Shown here piece by piece: positions 44,501 through 56,963 of a stretch of DNA of 60,000 bases. A model generated the notes under the pieces. It did not search any database. It had not been told where the DNA came from and worked only from the letters and a program-made list of their open reading frames with translations. How positions within the stretch are numbered: the stretch's first letter is position 1; each line of letters begins with the position of its first letter. The position numbers and the translations under genes are program-made. Origin of the DNA: Bolinopsis microptera (taxonomy: Eukaryota; Ctenophora; Tentaculata; Lobata; Bolinopsidae); the NCBI RefSeq assembly GCF_026151205.1, contig NC_087072.1, forward strand, positions 17,439,669 through 17,499,668. The letters are read 5' to 3'.

Positions 44501-47500
44501 CAGGTGTGGAATCATTATCAAACTCCGACCTGGTAAGTCGCTGTCTTCGAAAAACGGTAAGACCTGAGGGTGATTCCAGTTAGTGTCAACTTGAAAAGAC
44601 ATTCTACTTTTAGACGATAGGCGGTTTTAAGAGCCCATTTTCCAGACGTGTGCCTTTTTCTTCACAAATTTCAATAGCTTAAGTCTAGATTAATTAAAAG
44701 CAGCACTTTCATTTCATCTGGGCGGAATTTTTATTGCCCGAGAAATCAGAGCGAATTATTCTCCAATGAGCCATTTAACATTGACCTATGAAGAACCTGT
44801 GAAGTAGGTCAGGTCGCCTAGTGACACACTTCACTGGTCGCCTAGCGACACACTTTACTAGGTAACCGTGCAGGTGGTCCGATCAAGTCTGCTCGAACCA
44901 ACCACCCAGTCTATTTGCCGAACTCTTTTGTCGGGGAATTAGCAGGTCGTATTAACTGCTCTTTGAGCTAATTAGCACAGTGATAGAGCTGCTTCCTACC
45001 CCCTCCCTTATTGGGCCAGCTCATGCTGTCGGGAGCTGGTTCACTGCTCAAATTAAAGGGCAAACAGCCCCCTTCTCAACGGGCTGTGTTTTGTTGAATT
45101 AAAAAGATATGAGTTTAGGGTGCGAGCCTTGTGGTTCTGCACTCCCTCCTGCGTCTAACAGGGTCCGGAAGATACCGTTTATAAACTGTTCAAGTGTCAA
45201 TTGGCAGGTAGGTTTATTTTAATATCTGCTTAATTTTTAGTGGCTCGTATATTCACAACACACGAGCCGTACAATTTTTACCTAGTTCAAGGAAGCCTTT
45301 ATCAGAAGGCGTTAAAGTAAAAACAAAATAATGCACACGATATATATTAGTATATTGGGAGTTTAAAAGGTAAAACGGCTTCAAAAATAGCTTTGATCTA
45401 ATGTATTTATGGAAATTTATCCTCACCTGGGACGGAACAAGACATCTAGGTCTGATGAAAAGGGCCTCCATGGGTGCACTGTAGCCGTACAGGTTACCAA
45501 TCTCCTGTTCCAGAATAGTTCTGCTCTGAGTGACGGTGTAGAAGGCCCTCATGTCATAGTACCGCATCGAGCTGGAGGAATAAAGCTGTCACGTGACATA
45601 TCACAAGACATGGGGTTAGAGTGTAGTTACTGTGGGATTAGCGGGATAGCGGTTACTTGTAGAGGTGGACTGTAATCAGTTTTACAACATCAGATAGGGA
45701 CGGTCGTCCTGACTTAAATGACCGAGTTCTCAGATCAGACTTACCTTCCGATGCTAATTTCGATGTTTGAAGAGTTATGAATTTTAGTGTGCTCTGTGGC
45801 TGTTAGACACAAATCTAGAGTTAATGATGCCGGCCAGCTCAAATGAATCCTAAATTTTGATAGTTGACGATCCCTAACTGTATATGTAATTTGGTAATAC
45901 TCCTAAACTCAAAGGACTTGTCATCGGCTCCACTTTTTAATGAAATCGCGCCTAACTAAGTCTACTACGTTTTTATTTAGTAGAATTAGTATCCCGATCT
46001 CTTAGCGTGACGGTGCAGGGGAGGATGACCGTTCAAATGCGACATTCAACAAGCTTCTTTCACTCATCACCGTGAACATGCATTTTTCCGGACTTTGGCA
46101 GTCGAGCGAGACAAAGGACATGGGACACGGTACCTGTCACTTTCAAGACAGTTGCTGCCACACATTCTAGTCATAACCTGTCACGAAACATACTTTACCG
46201 TGGGTACCGATCATTTGGCAAAGCTGGACTGCACCACGTGGTGATCTGGTCTTCCACAAGCCATTTAAAATTTGGGGAATCCGTCACCGAGTCTTATTCA
46301 ACACATTCTTAGGGGAAGATCAAAACAACTAAACTCTGAGCTCCAATTACCTAAATCTACAGATTCTACACTGTGTCTTACACCAATTCCCACTGATAAA
46401 TACACCAGCTACCTTGTTTTTCTACAGAAAAAAACAGTAAGTTAGCTGCAAATATCTGATTGTGATACGTTGTAAATGATAGTATTTGAACCCACTTACC
46501 AAGGGAAGGTATCTCCAGATCTGATAGCCCCAGTTCTGATGACCAGACAAGGAAGATTGGCAAGGTGTTCAGGTCTGCAAGGCCTCCACTCATCACTCCG
46601 TCCCTCCTGGCAATGCCTGATCGGGGAGCGTGGGATATAGGAGGGGGCCGCTTGTTTTAACTTCTATATTGTTATCGGGTTTATTCAATATGATTCACAT
46701 TCCTCCAGACCGTTAACAAATAAGAAATTACCGTACGTGTGATAATTTGACATGAATGGTTTGTTTAGTCAGGTCTACCTTAGCCTCCAGAGGAAGTAGT
46801 CGTCAATGTCGTAGAAATTCCTGCCAGTGTCTAGGATAACTGCAAACCTGTAGGTCAGACCCAGGCTGTCTCGCACCAGTGATATCCTGGGAAAATTTGC
46901 AAGTTTTAACAAATCGACTGGTTATCTAGAGATTAGCCCACTCTTACTGTCTAAATAAAAGATTATTGTATTTGGGAGTCCATTACTTATGGGACCCCGG
47001 TTGCCCCCTTATCAGTACTACTGTCTCTCATTTCGCAAATTTCCCTGCCCTTCCAGGAGACTTACCTCTCGTGGGCCAGACGGCCGAGCTTTTCACTGGC
47101 TATTCTGAGAACCACCATTACTCCGTGCCCAGAAGGGTTCTTGAGTGGGGTCTCTATCAGCTCGTGCACTACCTGGGGGGAGGTAGTGGGTTACGGACAA
47201 TACTGAACAGTACTTAGCGGTCACGGGATTCTTTAAAGTTAATTCCTTGTTAAACTAGCCCGGCTATTAGTTAAAACATGTAATAAAACATGTAATAATG
47301 GCAGTTATTCCGAAATGTAAATTTTCCAGCTCACAACTAGAATACGGCATGAAATATAACACGACCCTCACTGCTCACGGACCTGCATGGTTTCGGTAGT
47401 TGTGAAGCTCTCTGCGAAGTTTACACTGCACACGCAAACCATGGCTGCTGAATAGTGCCGGGTCAGGATGTTTACCCGGCAACTTACTGGTTTTGACTGC

Positions 47501-50500
47501 TGATCACTGGTAGGGAGAGTTAGAGTTAATAACCAATATCACCCAGGATTATATTGGTTAAAACAAGCAAATATTGAATCGAGTCAGCCCTTGGACGAGC
47601 AGATGATAATTAAAAATATCTTTCTAAAGAAGTTATAGCCCCTATTTAATCATAATCTTGTTTCAAACCTGATCATTTTCTTGACCACCATCCTATCAAA
47701 TGTAGCGTCTGCTCTAATCAAAGGAGACTGTGCGACATCGTCTCGGCCGTTCTTATAGAACTGTAACAATCGGTTATCGGTTATCAGCAAATTATGGTTT
47801 ATTATTAAAATCTGACCTAAGTTCTAGTACCAGCCCAAAAATATGCAACAATCTGAATATCATGAGACTTTGTAACCCCTAAATTATCAAAGAATATCCT
47901 GACAAAAAGTGTCTAGTTTGTAAGTAGTAGGGGAAATTTGCAACAAAAGTGCAGGATAACTGCTCGTTTCGTGACCTCCTTACATTCCTGAAAGTCTTCC
48001 AAATAACCAACCTCAAGACCACAGTACTGTTCGGGAATACTGGACCAGTAGACCTCGTTCTTTAGAGGCAGGTCCATGGAGACCATGCTAGCAATGGACT
48101 GGAGACAGTAGGGTGTAGCTGTTACTTGGACCACTATGATGTTAGTAGCTAGTAAAACTCTCTTGTTATTCACCCATTCCTGTCCTGTACCATCTGTAGT
48201 AAGAGATCATTAGAAGTTTGCAATTTTGTGGACTCCTTATCCAACAAAGTTGGTCTGGTGGTAGCAAAATAGCATTAGATTACTGGAATATATAAAAGTG
48301 TTTTCTCAGACTATTCCAATCCTTCATTATAGACCCCGGACTTACCGTTGGTTTGAATGTGAGCATCATCGTGGACCAGTATACAAAGTGTGTTCTTGGT
48401 TTGTTCAGCCTTTTCTAGAAACTTCTCAAACTTATCACTCTGGTCACTATCACCTGCAATTGGTTACAACCTGTGAACCTATCGTTAAGAGCGTCTCTTC
48501 CGAACTTATCTGGCTTGCAGATATTCAGCCTGTATTGAGCTGGCCACAGATTTCCAGGGTCACATTTAGGAAGCTTCTTGAAAGATATTTATCGAAAAGA
48601 AAGCAAGTTATTTATATCGCCACGCTCGGGTGATGGTGGTGCGGGAGTTACATACCTTTGAACACATACTGCTCGACTGTGGCGAAGTCTGGTGCATCCT
48701 CTATTGAGAGTGCTTGAAGGAGTTCCGAATGCAGAACTCGTTCCACTGTCTGAACGTAACTCGAGTAGAAGGGAGCTGTTATAAACCCTACATTTATCTG
48801 AGGATAAGGGAGATGTTATAAACTTATAAACCCTGCATTTATCTGAGCAGAGAGATGTTATAAACCCTACATTATTATCTGAGAAGGAGGGAGCTGTAAT
48901 AATTCTAAAATTCATCTTAGAAGAATCGGATGTCATGAGCGAAAGTTTTAATAAAACTGGACGTCATCGGAATCTGAGGAATTACTTAATCTAATCTAAT
49001 GTTGTCATTTTTAGACCACTCTTTGTTAGGATTATAACGGACTGTTAATATTATCACGGCCGAGTGATGAGGTTATTTCCGGAGCGGATTAAACTAGGTA
49101 TTTTATGGTATTTTATGGTACATATTTCGTGATATTTGGTGGTATTTAATGGTCCGACCCATCTATTGATCCCAACTAAGGAGCAGGCTGGTCTCGTTTG
49201 TCACATTTTAATTTGATTCTGACGTGTTGTCATCGACAGTACTGAAAGGAGATTTGACCCACTTTGATTTGATGAGAATAATTAAGACAAGGCCTGGGCC
49301 TAATCTTATTGGCTATTTAATTCCTTCTTCGAACGGTTTAATTAAAATCAAATTAAAGGAATTGATCTGTCCATTATCTTATCGGACCGGGCACGAATTT
49401 GTCAATAAATAGCAATTGAATTATTTTCCTTTAATTAGCCGGAATTACAGAACTTGCCAAACCTTAGTAAATTGAGAGAGGTCAAGATTGGATGATTTGT
49501 TTCCGATCGCTCGGAAAGTAGAAAAGAGCTGTTCTCCAACTTGGATTTGTTCTGCTGTCACGTTCCTGTTAGTGTTATAACAGATCATGTCAGTATTCAA
49601 CGGGGAATTCCAATAAATTCTTTTACGAAAAGTCAGAAAACTGGTAAATATTTGCTTCAAAATCAACGCTGGGCTATTCCGACAAAGTGAGGAGAGCCAT
49701 TTTAAAAGTTATATAGAAATACTGTCTACCATGGTAAATGCGTTTAGCACTAAACACTACTCAGTTATTGACTACATGCATTACCTCAAGGAACATAACA
49801 CAATAGTGTCCACAATAACGGACAGCTCAGGCTTCAGGTTTACGATCGCTTCTTTCTTCATGACTTGGTGGGCGCTCTTGAACGGTGACTGGAACTTCCC
49901 CCCTAAGCTAATGAACGACAACTTCATTAAGTTATACTTTAAATTATACCGTGCACAATGAGCAGCACAAAAACAGTTTCCTCAGCATAACATTTTATTA
50001 ATAATAATTACGTGGTAGAAATATCTAGAATATTTGAAATTCCATGTGCTTGGCCCGCGGCTCAAAGATAAGAACTCACCCTGATCGGAACTGTTTTAAC
50101 ATGAGTAGGAGCTCGTCAGCGTTTCCAAAGGACACGCTCAGCGGGGAAGAGCACGTGGCTTTAATGTCCTTCCTGCTTTCCTGGACCACATCTATCTCCT
50201 CCTCTATCTCTTCTTCCTCATCTGGAACAGGACTGGTGACGTCACGAAACAGTGATGGTGACGTCATACTGGTGACGTCACTGAACGGTGATGACGTCAG
50301 CATTTCACTGGTATATCCTCGGAGTTTCAACAACAAATTGAGACGAAATATCATACCTGATAGGTCATCATCCTCGGCCAGTTCGTCACCAACAGACCAG
50401 ACCAGAGAACACAGGTGTCCTGGACCACTCACTATCACTACAAACTCCGGCTGCCAGAACTTCTCGTTCTAAGGAATGGTGGTTAAGACTCGAGATGTAA

Positions 50501-53500
50501 ATTTCGGTATGAATCCCTTTCATTGTCGTTTTACTGGGATAGAAAATAATAAAAGCTGATCAATCAATTATTATTAAGCACTTTTAAACAGACCAATTAC
50601 CTGAATAACGAAGGTGAAGACGGGTATTCTGCTCTCATCCGTCTGTTTCTTACTCTTGATGTTGTTATAAGCCATGTCAATCCCGTCAGTCAGGTTGCTA
50701 CAGAAGGTAACATCTAACTTGCCGTTGGAACAGGAGCTGACAAGCCTAGCCAAGCTAGCTATTTGAGACTGAGAGTAGGTGTCACCTCTCAGCGCCAGAT
50801 CAGCTGTAACGTTAGAGTTCAGCTCCCGTGTGGCGGAGTCTATGAAGGCATCAGCATCCTCTCTTCTTATTGGGGTGTCCGGGAGGAGAGAAGCGAAGTA
50901 GTGGATAGCTAGGAGGGTCGGGAGATGGGGGGATTGCATGTTGTACACACTCGTTCGTTCTAGACCTGAGCAGGGGCGCTTTTTAAAATGGTCCTTTTGG
51001 GGTGGTCTCCTTACTTGCAGTAAACTTTAAGATCATTTCAAACTTAAAAGATTCATTCTAATTATCATAATATTGTTTAATCATAGCATTTGCTTACCTC
51101 CATCGTAGACGAAAGTGCCTTGCAACAACAAGCAGACGGGTAACATCTTGCTAGTGTTCGAGAGGACGGGGATATCCTTCTGACAGACCATGATGATAGG
51201 GAGTGCTATGTCAGTAGGTGTGTTGTGTTTGATTGGATCCGGTAGGATTGACGGTGTAGATACTGAAATAAATTCATTATCAGCCTCCTGATCGATCATT
51301 GACCTGTTGGGAGCAGGTGGTGACAGGGTTGGCATGTGTTTGAAAGTGTAATGCTCTGCCTGCCGAAAAGTCTATAATTTCTAGGGAACTCAAAATATCA
51401 TAATTCATATTAGATGACTAACTTTCCCCTGGGTCCAATCCTTCCCAGCAGATTTTCTTTGACGGCGGTGGAAGTCCAAAGGAGGAGTAAACTGTGCTTT
51501 GAGGGAGCTGTAATAAAGGAGGAGGTGAGTACAATGTGGCACTTTTAAACGTGCTGGTAAGTTAGTACACTTAGAGTGGAGCACCTCGGCCCCTTCTGTT
51601 TACTCTTAGATTACCAGTCCGCTCCTGGCATTCCCTCCTTAGTCGATAAGGGGGTCCCATCATTAGCCCCTTATCATTAATAACATATTCACTTAACTTA
51701 TTATGGAAATTTTTTGGTGCACTTGCAAGTCAGGGATTCTATTTAGAGGACGGTAAATGAGTTTACCTGCGTCGGAAGGGAGATCTGAAGACAAGGTACG
51801 CTGAGATGTGGTCCGAAGACGCTGGGGGAGCCGGGGAGGATGTCCAGGAAACTGCTTGCTCGTGATCGTCTCCGAGTCTCCGGCAGCACTGAGCGAGACA
51901 GTTCAGTTAGTTTACTGTACCGTAGGATTAGTCCGACATATTTAACCTACTGTAGGGTGGATTATGTGCAAACAGATGTGTAATATACAACAAAACCTGA
52001 GAAAACTAGATCTTACTGTCTCGTTTCACAGTTCTATAAGAACTACCTTTCCAGCCTAAAGGTTTTCCGCGTATGAGCTCTCCATTACTCGTAGTCTCGA
52101 TGTAGTACTTCAAATGTTTCTGTTTCTTGGGCTGGGTCGCTAGTTTCAGGTTTATGTGGTGTGAGAATTCTGTGAAAAACCGGAATCTTCTTCCACATCC
52201 AACGCAATCCCCGACAAATCCCTGAAACATGCAGGCGTTTAGTCCCTCATAATTGGTTACCCGTCTCATTACACCCAGCTATAGGTTTATTATAGACTGA
52301 AATATGGGTTTTATTTTGACGAAACATTCCCGTTTGCTAATGACCCTCAAGGTCGTTACCACGAGTTGTGTGATAGCTCAATGTAGGAGGCTCATAGATG
52401 GTTACTAGCATATTCTTGTATGAGGCAAGCAGCACACACACACACGCGACACTATCAGTAGTAACGAGCCCGTACAGTCTCGCTTCTGTGGTACGTCTAG
52501 GATTCCTTACAACACCCCGTGAAGCACTACACAGGCAGAAGAATAACTATTTCATTTGTCAAATCTAGACACGGGACTTGTAATGTTCTAGGTGACTGGT
52601 CGCCCGACTAAATGCTAATAGTCCCCTGATCAGCGTCCTTCTTACAGGTCAACAATAGTCAATAGCTGTCATCTTACTAAAAGTACTGGCGATCTTTTAA
52701 AATAGTTGATATCTAGGAATATGCTGATCTAAAGTTTTTATTTACATGACATATTAGTATAGTGATTTTTGATATAAGTCGGGATTTTTAAGAATAATAA
52801 TGGTCAGGATTGAATCTCCGATAATTTAGGAACACTATGCCGTCACGCATGTACGGTACAGGAAGTTAATAGTTTAATGGTGACGAATCTTACAGTTCGA
52901 ACAAACGACCTTGACGATCTAACGATAACATTTTTGTCAAATATTTCAAACTTAAAAGCATGCAGAATTAAAAGGCAACAGTTAACAAATTTCTTATGCT
53001 GATGATTTAAATCACCCACCCATCAATAATCACCCGTTTATCACCAACCTGAGACGCTCGTCCTTCCTCATCTGGAAGATAGGATCTGTCCACCACTGCT
53101 AAGAGCGTAGTAGCTCCCAACTGAGGCGACCTTGCTCCCACTAAAACGAAACCGTTCGGGCGGTTTATCTGAAAAATATTGGCAGGTTAACTTATGGTAT
53201 TTCATCTTCACGTCACTACCAATAGATGTGGATTCTGGTGGGGAGATGAGGCATATTCGTTCACCTTAAAATTGACAGGTGATCAAACACGTTATCAATC
53301 TATGCAATTATACCATAGAATAATTGGGAGGTGATGCACATTTCACACCATACATTTCCTTGCTCTTCAAGGTAAACAAATATGCCTCTCTACCAGAATC
53401 CACATCTATACATTAGTCTTTTGAGAAATTACGAAGATATTGATCGACAATATCCCCAATGACAAATTGCAGCAAAGATATGTTTTTCAGTCCTATAATC

Positions 53501-55780
53501 ATTAAGAATGGTTCAATAATGCAATGTCTGATAAAATTAAGTCCGATCTTTAGGGCAGTTAAAACAGACACCATGCAGCAGAAATCATGATTTCTTGCAA
53601 AATCTTACATTAAGATTGAAATTGATAATTACCTGAAATCCTTTGTTGGACAGAAAGTTGAATCTAATCTCTCTGCCATCCTGACACCGACCTGCAGAGT
53701 AAGGTTAAAGTTAGAGTTGGGATTAAGACACTCACTGATTAAGACACAGCTAAGAGAGTCGCTACTTGTATACCACAGGTCGTTAGCTGGTGGTTACGTC
53801 TAACTGCGTTCTAGCGGGCAGACAGCACACTCAACTCCCCGTCCCTTATCTCCCTACCGCGCGCTACTTCACCAGTTGTAAGGTTTAAAGTTCCGGGATG
53901 CTACAGAGATGATAAACACCCAGCTGCTCGAGCAGGGACCCCCGTGAGATACTGGTAACATTTACCGGGTATCCCAGAGTGGACAGCCGTACCAGGAGCT
54001 ATCCTAATGACACTGGTCTGTTTTTATAGCCATGGCACTGGTGACGCAGCAAGGTACTTTTAACACTTATATTGTCCCCTACACCGACCCAACTTGATTA
54101 ACGAAGCCTTACGCCTCGAAACTCATGTACCGTGAAGTAATTATAATCGCAAAAATAACAACCCTAGAATCAGCCAGACTCTAATTTATGGGATTGTTTA
54201 AAAAAGATTCCATTACAGCAAAAAGAAATGACAGTCTATTAAAAAGATCTAAAGGAACCCTTACCAATATCAGAGCATCCCATCTCGCTGAAGGAACTGC
54301 TACTGAAGGAGGGTGGTGTCACCATCGTCAAGCTCACGGGACTAGAACCTGAGAATGTGATGTTAGAAGCTGTGGAGGTGATGTTAGAAACTGGGGAGGT
54401 GATTTTGGAAACTGGGGAGGTGATTTTAGAAGCTGGGAATGTGATTTTACAAGCTGGAGATGCTGCATACCATGAGCAGCGAACTAGAACCGACGTACAG
54501 TTTAACAGATAAGGAGAGAACTGTCAAGTGCAATCGCTCTGTACACCTAGCAACTAGTACTCGACTGTTCTGTGCAACCGGCTGGATTGGTAGCCAGTAA
54601 ACTGGAAACAATTGCCGTGTTTAACCTTATCTTCTCCCAGTACAGTGTTAAAACAGCTTATTGTTGCGTCAAGTTAATCGAAAATTGATACTTTGGCGAC
54701 TTGATCAGGTTATATTCATTGGCCCGAACCTGATAAAAACAGACGAGTGCAGTTCTTTTAAAAATACGTAAACCATTACCTGACATTCTAGAAGCATGTG
54801 AAGCGGGTGAAGAAGGCGAGGAATCTCCTCCTCTTTTTGACTGTAGCCTCTTCTCGGGGGTTCCTGTGTCTGAAATGGTGAGTTCTCGTGATCCGGACGT
54901 TATTCCACCGAGCAGGGCCGACTGTAGCAACATGACAGACGGAACCAGCACCAACTCACCAGTACGCTCAACTCAACTGTTTAAAGAAGCTGAAACCAAC
55001 CAAGGACGTACTTGACATACAAAGCCCGCTGCTTTCTTTTGTAATTCTGGGGAAGTCATACTGGGCAGGACTCAACACATCATATCGTTACTATCGTGTC
55101 TTATTGTTAAAACAGTGCAAGCTCTCGGAGACCTCCGATAATTGTTTCATATCAGCACATACTTTCCACGACACTCCGGGCCACAGTTCACCAGACATAG
55201 TGACAGGATCCGTAGTTGGTTTGACAGCACACACGGTACAATTAGCGCACATCCACCTTACTTTCATCATCATCACTACTACTGGCACTGTTAGGACACT
55301 TGCAGCGAGGCAGCCATGCGGCAAACAGGCTTAACAACACACACTTTCAGTTAAACTAACATTATGTGATGGGGTTTTAACGTAAACAAGCAGTAATTAC
55401 ACCTGACTCCAGCGTAAACACTCAGTAAATGCAGGTAGTCACTTTTAACGAAAACAATCAGTTACCGATACTCAAGTGCCGTACTCACTTCAAGCATTCA
55501 CAAACGATAAATGATACTCATTTTAAAGGTAAAAGACAGTCATTTCTACTGTCTTTAAACGTAGACAAACATACAAAAGTAATTGCTACTCACTTTAAAG
55601 ATGGCGATCACTAAACAGTAAACAGTAAACAGTACTAATTAAAAGAACAGTAATTGATAATGGCACAAAACAGCAAATAGTAATTGGGTTTTGGTACTCA
55701 CTTGCCATTGATACAGGGGTAGAGAAGTGTCGAATGTTATCAATAGTGGTGGGCAGATACAGCCTGGGCAGCGGCTCCAT
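38592..55780 (-). CDS. GREB1: GREB1 family protein, complete gene, 33 exons, 1628 aa
   Basis: Exons, 5' to 3': 55780-55702, 54869-54780, 54348-54265, 53691-53633, 53168-53049, 52221-52017, 51888-51767, 51507-51423, 51355-51098, 50965-50601, 50468-50080, 49565-49463, 48797-48656, 48453-48346, 48193-48012, 47760-47669, 47482-47383, 47172-47066, 46886-46779, 46606-46496, 45571-45427, 44563-44424, 44230-44059, 43899-43482, 43104-43025, 41852-41695, 41512-41384, 41209-41032, 40772-40680, 40167-40094, 39651-39525, 39262-39130, 38722-38592. Phases agree throughout (1629 codons). Landmarks: the zinc-binding block [20 protein letters not shown] and [12 protein letters not shown] (about 145-212), LVHDDAH, the Walker A-like GPKQIGKTG (about 1097), [33 protein letters not shown] and the C-terminal IYFLTGTHV. 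In vertebrates GREB1 is an estrogen-receptor cofactor with a proposed glycosyltransferase-like C-terminus. The long disordered middle of human GREB1 (about 1949 aa) is almost absent. The start may instead be the in-frame ATG at 55801. Confidence 0.92.
41853..43024 (-). other. GREB1 intron 25
   Basis: 1172 bp between the exon ending FGFG-like (SQGFG) and the one starting VYRYWIKK. No gene or element is supported. A short direct repeat (ccgctctactag) occurs at about 42660-42690. Confidence 0.4.
45572..46495 (-). other. GREB1 intron 20
   Basis: No gene is supported. The donor side is ambiguous; see the splice-site note among the findings. Confidence 0.4.
48776..48905 (-). repeat. Triplicated splice acceptor of GREB1 exon 13
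   Basis: Read on the minus strand, three tandem copies of about 45 bp each contain a pyrimidine stretch, CTCAG, then ATAAATGTAGGGTTTATAAC or a close variant. The last copy is the true acceptor and start of exon 13. The two upstream copies would put in-frame stops into the message. Confidence 0.75.
52222..53048 (-). other. GREB1 intron 5
   Basis: 827 bp with no supported gene or repeat apart from a short (CA)n near 52433-52444. Confidence 0.4.
54353..54458 (-). repeat. About 21-bp tandem repeat beside GREB1 exon 3
   Basis: Five imperfect copies of GGAGGTGATTTTAGAAACTG, starting within a few bases of the exon 3 acceptor. On the minus strand the units are rich in CACCTCC and act as, or replace, the pyrimidine tract. 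Confidence 0.85.
54870..55701 (-). other. GREB1 intron 1
   Basis: 832 bp. Exon 2 has an open in-frame extension upstream to an ATG at about 54930, so an alternative first exon (reading [18 protein letters not shown]) is possible. The spliced form from exon 1 is preferred because the phases match. An aacagtaaacagt repeat lies at 55612-55632. Confidence 0.4.
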
Positions 55781-55801
55781 AAATCCAGATACACTTAACA
55801 T

Positions 55802-56518
55802 GCAGAACACTCCTAGACAGAGCAAACGTTACAACCAATAGTACTATCAAACACAAGTTAAAATAAATGGGGGAGGTTTAAAAAATAATGGGGAGAGAGA
55901 GGTTTAAAATTGAGTGTCAAACACGTGAACGACAGTGCAGAAGTTGTGGACATGTCAGCCTTAAAACGGTGGTCAGCCCTAATTCGAGTAGTGGGGATAC
56001 AGATCGGATAATTGCAGACCTGTTTTAACACTTAGGACACATTGGACCACCCTATCAATGGTCTATTATAACGCGGCACTTGTAGACCAATGTTTCAAGT
56101 TAGAACATGACCAGGTTTCCACTGAACGTTACTGAAGAACTGCCGGGAAATTAATGACCTGGACATGACTTGCAGGCAGCGTGAGAGGGTGAGGAAGAAG
56201 ACAATTCAAATCTGTAATAATTGGATAACAATGTCATTAACAGGATAGGCCGCTATCGCTAAAATCATTATTACTTTATTGAGAGGCTTATTCGATATAT
56301 CAAAATCATAATTGTTATCCACAGTAAATAGGCACTGCCACCAACCCTGTTAATTAGATTTGGTTTTAACAAAGTTTAGCCGGAGGCTATTGCAGATAAG
56401 CCTGGTCTCTCAAGTACCAGACTTTCTCTCTCATTCAGTCTGTATTTTCATTGTGAACTTGGTGTCATGTTTTTTAATTCATTATCAATATTTTACCCCC
56501 TATACTCTCTGATCTCAA
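55802..56518. other. GREB1 upstream region
   Basis: No gene is supported. It should contain the GREB1 promoter and 5' UTR on the minus strand, but no convincing TATA box or CpG cluster was seen. Confidence 0.3.
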
Positions 56519-56963
56519 ATAGGAACGAACTTTAAAATCACGTTATTGGACAGCGGAATCTACGATTACGATAAAATTGTGCGGTGAAGTCATGACTGTA
56601 CCTGTACCTGGGACCCCAGACCTTGTGCTCGTGAAAGTAAATCGCAACTTATCGGTTCACGAGCCTTTAATCAGGATTCTAAATATCAGTAACCGGCTAA
56701 ATTCCATAATTAGAGGCTCCCACCTCAACATGAACAACCAATTATCTGTGAAAACCGTACAAGAACAAAAAGTACTAGCTACTATTAAACGTCACTACAA
56801 AGCGGAAGACGGGACGACGATCAGAACAACTCCGATTCAAAGGTTGGCGGGGGATTATAATTTTATTCTGCTGCTCAATCGGCTCACCTTGTTGAAGAGA
56901 ACTCGTAGGACAAGCCGCCAGTTGAGCCGCGCAACCAAACGAAGTACATCGAAAATATTATGA
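56519..56963 (+). CDS. Unrecognised open reading frame, about 127-148 aa
   Basis: The frame is open from 56519, after an in-frame TAG that doubles as a possible splice acceptor (tctcaaatag), to TGA-bounded position 56963. Methionine options are 56577 (non-ATG in practice, TGTGCGGTGAAG context) and the ATG at about 56592. The middle reads VPGTPDLVLVKVNRNLSV; the C-terminus is very basic (LLKRTRRTSRQLSRATKRST). No family is recognised. It could be an exon of a gene to the right, a transposon remnant or chance. Confidence 0.25.

Noticed and set aside
44039-44602. 187-aa ORF as a separate gene
   Set aside because: It runs across GREB1 exon 22, an intron and exon 23 in a mixed frame; the spliced model keeps GREB1 homology.
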